From the NCBI GenBank assembly GCA_021780015.1, contig JAJXZN010000058.1:1-7640 (forward strand): 7,640 bases of DNA, written 5' to 3'. Origin of the DNA: Pseudomonadota bacterium. GTDB taxonomy: Bacteria; Pseudomonadota; Alphaproteobacteria; Rhizobiales; Beijerinckiaceae. The notes under the pieces are model-generated. The model was not told the origin of the DNA. It searched no databases and saw only the letters and a list, made by a program, of their open reading frames with translations. Made by a program: the position numbers and the translations under genes. Shown here in pieces: positions 6,023-7,640 of the stretch (within the stretch, counting starts at the first letter, position 1; each line of letters begins with the position of its first letter).

Positions 6023-6354
6023 TGATTCCCGCTCTCACGCTCCTCGGTACTGTCGCGACCGATGCGCTCGGCAGCCTCTCCTCGATCGCGCCGGCCATCA
6101 CGGGCGCCGGAGCGCCCGCGGTATCCTCCGGCGCGCCGACGGATTTCGGCTCGGTCTTGGCGCAAGTCACCGGCGATGCCGTCGATAAGCTGAAAGCCGG
6201 CGAAGCGACGGCGATCTCGGGCCTGCAGGGCAGGGCCTCGGTACAAGACGTTGCGAAGTCGGTGCTTGATGCGCAGCAATCGCTGCAAACTGTTGTGGCA
6301 ATCCGCGACAAGGTCGTCTCGGCCTATCAAGAAGTAAGCCGCATGGCGATTTAA
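6022..6354 (+). CDS. fliE: Flagellar hook-basal body complex protein FliE
   Basis: FliE is the small adapter between the MS ring (FliF) and the rod, and an early export substrate that also helps open the export gate. The 110-residue product fits the family: a low-complexity Ala/Gly/Ser N-terminal part (about 1-45), then [20 protein letters not shown] and the conserved C-terminal helices with [19 protein letters not shown] and [10 protein letters not shown] at the extreme end. The start overlaps the flgC stop by one base. It sits between flgC and flgG, the usual place in rhizobial clusters. Confidence 0.95.
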   Translation: MIPALTLLGTVATDALGSLSSIAPAITGAGAPAVSSGAPTDFGSVLAQVTGDAVDKLKAGEATAISGLQGRASVQDVAKSVLDAQQSLQTVVAIRDKVVSAYQEVSRMAI

Positions 6355-6358
6355 GGGG
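6353..6358 (+). promoter_or_regulatory. Shine-Dalgarno for flgG
   Basis: AAGGGG at 6353-6358, overlapping the fliE stop, lies 6 nt before the flgG ATG. Along with the motA site it is one of the two strongest ribosome binding sites in the window, in keeping with flgG not overlapping its upstream neighbour. Confidence 0.7.
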
Positions 6359-6364
6359 CGCGAT

Positions 6365-7159
6365 ATGTCATCAACGATTCTGTCCATTGCGGCGACCGGC
6401 ATGGCGGCGCAGAGCCTCAACGTCGAGGTGATCGCCAATAACATCGCCAATATCAACACGACCGGCTTCCGCGGCTCGCGGGCCGAGTTCACCGATCTGA
6501 TTTATCAGCCGGAGCGGTTGCCAGGCGCGTCGAGCCGCGGCCAGAACAGCGCCGTGCCGGAAGGCGCGATGGTCGGTCTTGGCGTGCGGACGGCGGCGGT
6601 CCGTAGTCTGCAAATTCAAGGCACGCTCAACACGACCGGCAATCCGCTCGATCTTGCGATCAGCGGCCGCGGCTGGTTTCAGGTTACTGCGCCGGACGGT
6701 AGCTTGCTTTATACCCGCGCCGGCGACTTTTCGACCAATCAGAACGGCCAGATCGTGACCCAGGACGGTTATGTCGTGAGCCCGTCGATGATCGTGCCGA
6801 CCAATGCCTTGAGCGTCACCATCAACCAGACCGGCGTCGTCTCCGTGACGCTCGCCGGCCAGACGCAGCCGCAGCAGATCGGCCAGTTGACGCTCGCCAA
6901 TTTTGCCAATGAGGGCGGTCTTCTGCCGGTCGGCAACAACAATTTCCAGCAGACGGAAGCCTCCGGCCAGGCGGTTGCCGGCATTCCGGGCGATCCTGGC
7001 TTCGGCGCCATCAACCAGGGCTTTCTCGAAGCCTCGAACGTCGATCCGGTAAAGGAAATCACCAATCTCATCACCGCCCAGCGCGCCTATGAGATGAACT
7101 CGAAAGTGGTTCAGGCTGCCGACCAGATGGAGCAGACGCTCACCAAAAATATGGGGTGA
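6365..7159 (+). CDS. flgG: Flagellar distal rod protein FlgG
   Basis: FlgG builds the distal rod that passes through the P and L rings. The 264-residue product is typical in length. N-terminal signature: [20 protein letters not shown] (about 18-37), then AEFTDLIYQ. The central FlgE/F/G-like region has the [16 protein letters not shown] motif and [23 protein letters not shown]. The C-terminal rod helix carries [26 protein letters not shown]. The length and the [14 protein letters not shown] tail favour FlgG over its paralogue FlgF. It begins 10 nt after fliE and ends 3 nt before flgA. Confidence 0.97.
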   Translation: MSSTILSIAATGMAAQSLNVEVIANNIANINTTGFRGSRAEFTDLIYQPERLPGASSRGQNSAVPEGAMVGLGVRTAAVRSLQIQGTLNTTGNPLDLAISGRGWFQVTAPDGSLLYTRAGDFSTNQNGQIVTQDGYVVSPSMIVPTNALSVTINQTGVVSVTLAGQTQPQQIGQLTLANFANEGGLLPVGNNNFQQTEASGQAVAGIPGDPGFGAINQGFLEASNVDPVKEITNLITAQRAYEMNSKVVQAADQMEQTLTKNMG

Positions 7160-7162
7160 CGC

Positions 7163-7640
7163 ATGGGCTTTGAATCGCAGCGCGCCTCGGCGCGAAGGAA
7201 GAACAGGCGTCGTCTTGCGGCGCCCGTTTTGTTCATGGCGCTCGTCGCGGCACCGGCCTATGCCGGCAACGTTCTGCCGGTGCCGTCGGTGACGATTTAT
7301 CCTGGCGATGTCATCAAGCCGAACTGGATCGTCGAGCACGATTTCGGTTCGGGCGGTCCGATGCGGGGGGCGGCGATCGACACGCCGACGGCGCTGATCG
7401 GCAAGGTGGCGCGGCATACGCTTCTGCCGGGCCTGCCGATTTCGGCCAATGCGGTGGGCGAGCCGCGGCTCATTGTCGATGGCCAAAAAGTGAGGGTCAT
7501 CTTCGAGCAGGATGGGCTGATCATCGAGACCTATGCCGCCGCCTTGCAGGCCGGCGGCGCAGGCGATGTCATCTCGATCCGCAATCTCGATAGCGGGGTG
7601 ACGATTTCCGGAACTGTGCAATCCGACGGAACGGTGCGGG
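7163..7640 (+). CDS. flgA: Flagellar P-ring assembly chaperone FlgA, 3' end cut by the window edge
   Basis: FlgA is the periplasmic chaperone needed for FlgI to form the P ring around the rod. The frame from ATG 7163 stays open to the right edge, showing 159 codons. A basic N-terminal stretch (ARRKNRRR, 10-17) and hydrophobic core (about 18-32) end in AYA at 32-34, giving a Sec signal peptide probably cut after Ala34. The mature part has YPGDVIKPNWI, DTPTALIGKVARHTLLPGLPI and the SAF-like C-terminal part with DVISIRNLDSGVTISGTVQSDGTV, the usual near-terminal FlgA sequence, so only a few codons should be missing. It begins 3 nt after flgG. In rhizobia flgI follows, consistent with the job. Confidence 0.93.
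   Translation, partial: MGFESQRASARRKNRRRLAAPVLFMALVAAPAYAGNVLPVPSVTIYPGDVIKPNWIVEHDFGSGGPMRGAAIDTPTALIGKVARHTLLPGLPISANAVGEPRLIVDGQKVRVIFEQDGLIIETYAAALQAGGAGDVISIRNLDSGVTISGTVQSDGTVR

Noticed and set aside
6371..7621. Minus-strand 416-residue open frame opposite flgG/flgA
   Set aside because: It spans two genuine genes and their junction, is low-complexity Arg/His/Asp-rich, and shows no conserved motif.
1..7640. CRISPR arrays, tRNA/rRNA genes, insertion sequences, toxin-antitoxin or defence genes
   Set aside because: No regularly spaced repeats, tRNA-like folds, transposase motifs or such gene pairs were seen; almost all of the window is accounted for by flagellar genes.

Overview
The window is a flagellar gene cluster, read entirely on the + strand, from an alphaproteobacterium that is most likely a member of Hyphomicrobiales (Rhizobiales). 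The assignment rests on three things: the gene order motA-fliM-fliN-fliG-flhB-(conserved small gene)-flgB-flgC-fliE-flgG-flgA; the tight, overlapping packing; and rhizobial-style details, namely MotA without an adjacent motB, a divergent FliM N-terminus and a FliG torque region ending in RRIVEAEL. I cannot name a genus from sequence alone.

Layout. Positions 1-128 hold the end of an unrelated, extremely GC-rich (about 82% by hand count) TPR-like reading frame that does not match the rest of the window; it may be a chimeric contig end or foreign DNA. Positions 129-324 hold no gene I can support, but contain a long inverted repeat and then a good ribosome binding site for motA. Block 1 (325 to about 5200) encodes the stator MotA (TTG start), the switch/C-ring proteins FliM, FliN and FliG, the export gatekeeper FlhB, and a conserved flagellar-locus protein of unknown role. 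Block 2 (5223-7640) encodes rod proteins FlgB and FlgC (TTG start for FlgB), the rod/MS-ring adapter FliE, the distal rod FlgG, and the P-ring chaperone FlgA, which runs off the right edge.

The genes cover consecutive steps of basal-body building: the cytoplasmic rotor and stator, the export switch, then the rod and the start of the P ring. Junctions overlap or nearly abut (ATGA at motA/fliM and flgB/flgC, TGATG at flgC/fliE, 3-nt gaps at fliN/fliG and flgG/flgA), which suggests translational coupling.

The most unusual place is 5130-5223. A textbook intrinsic terminator (9-bp stem plus eight T) lies 23 nt before flgB, and the small gene upstream reads straight through it with no stop codon, continuing out of frame into flgB. 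Either that gene carries a frameshift (assembly error or real), or slippage at the T run provides the stop. The terminator also raises the question of how flgB-flgA is transcribed. I saw no CRISPR, tRNA, rRNA or complete mobile element, and nothing that looks like a wholly new multi-gene system.
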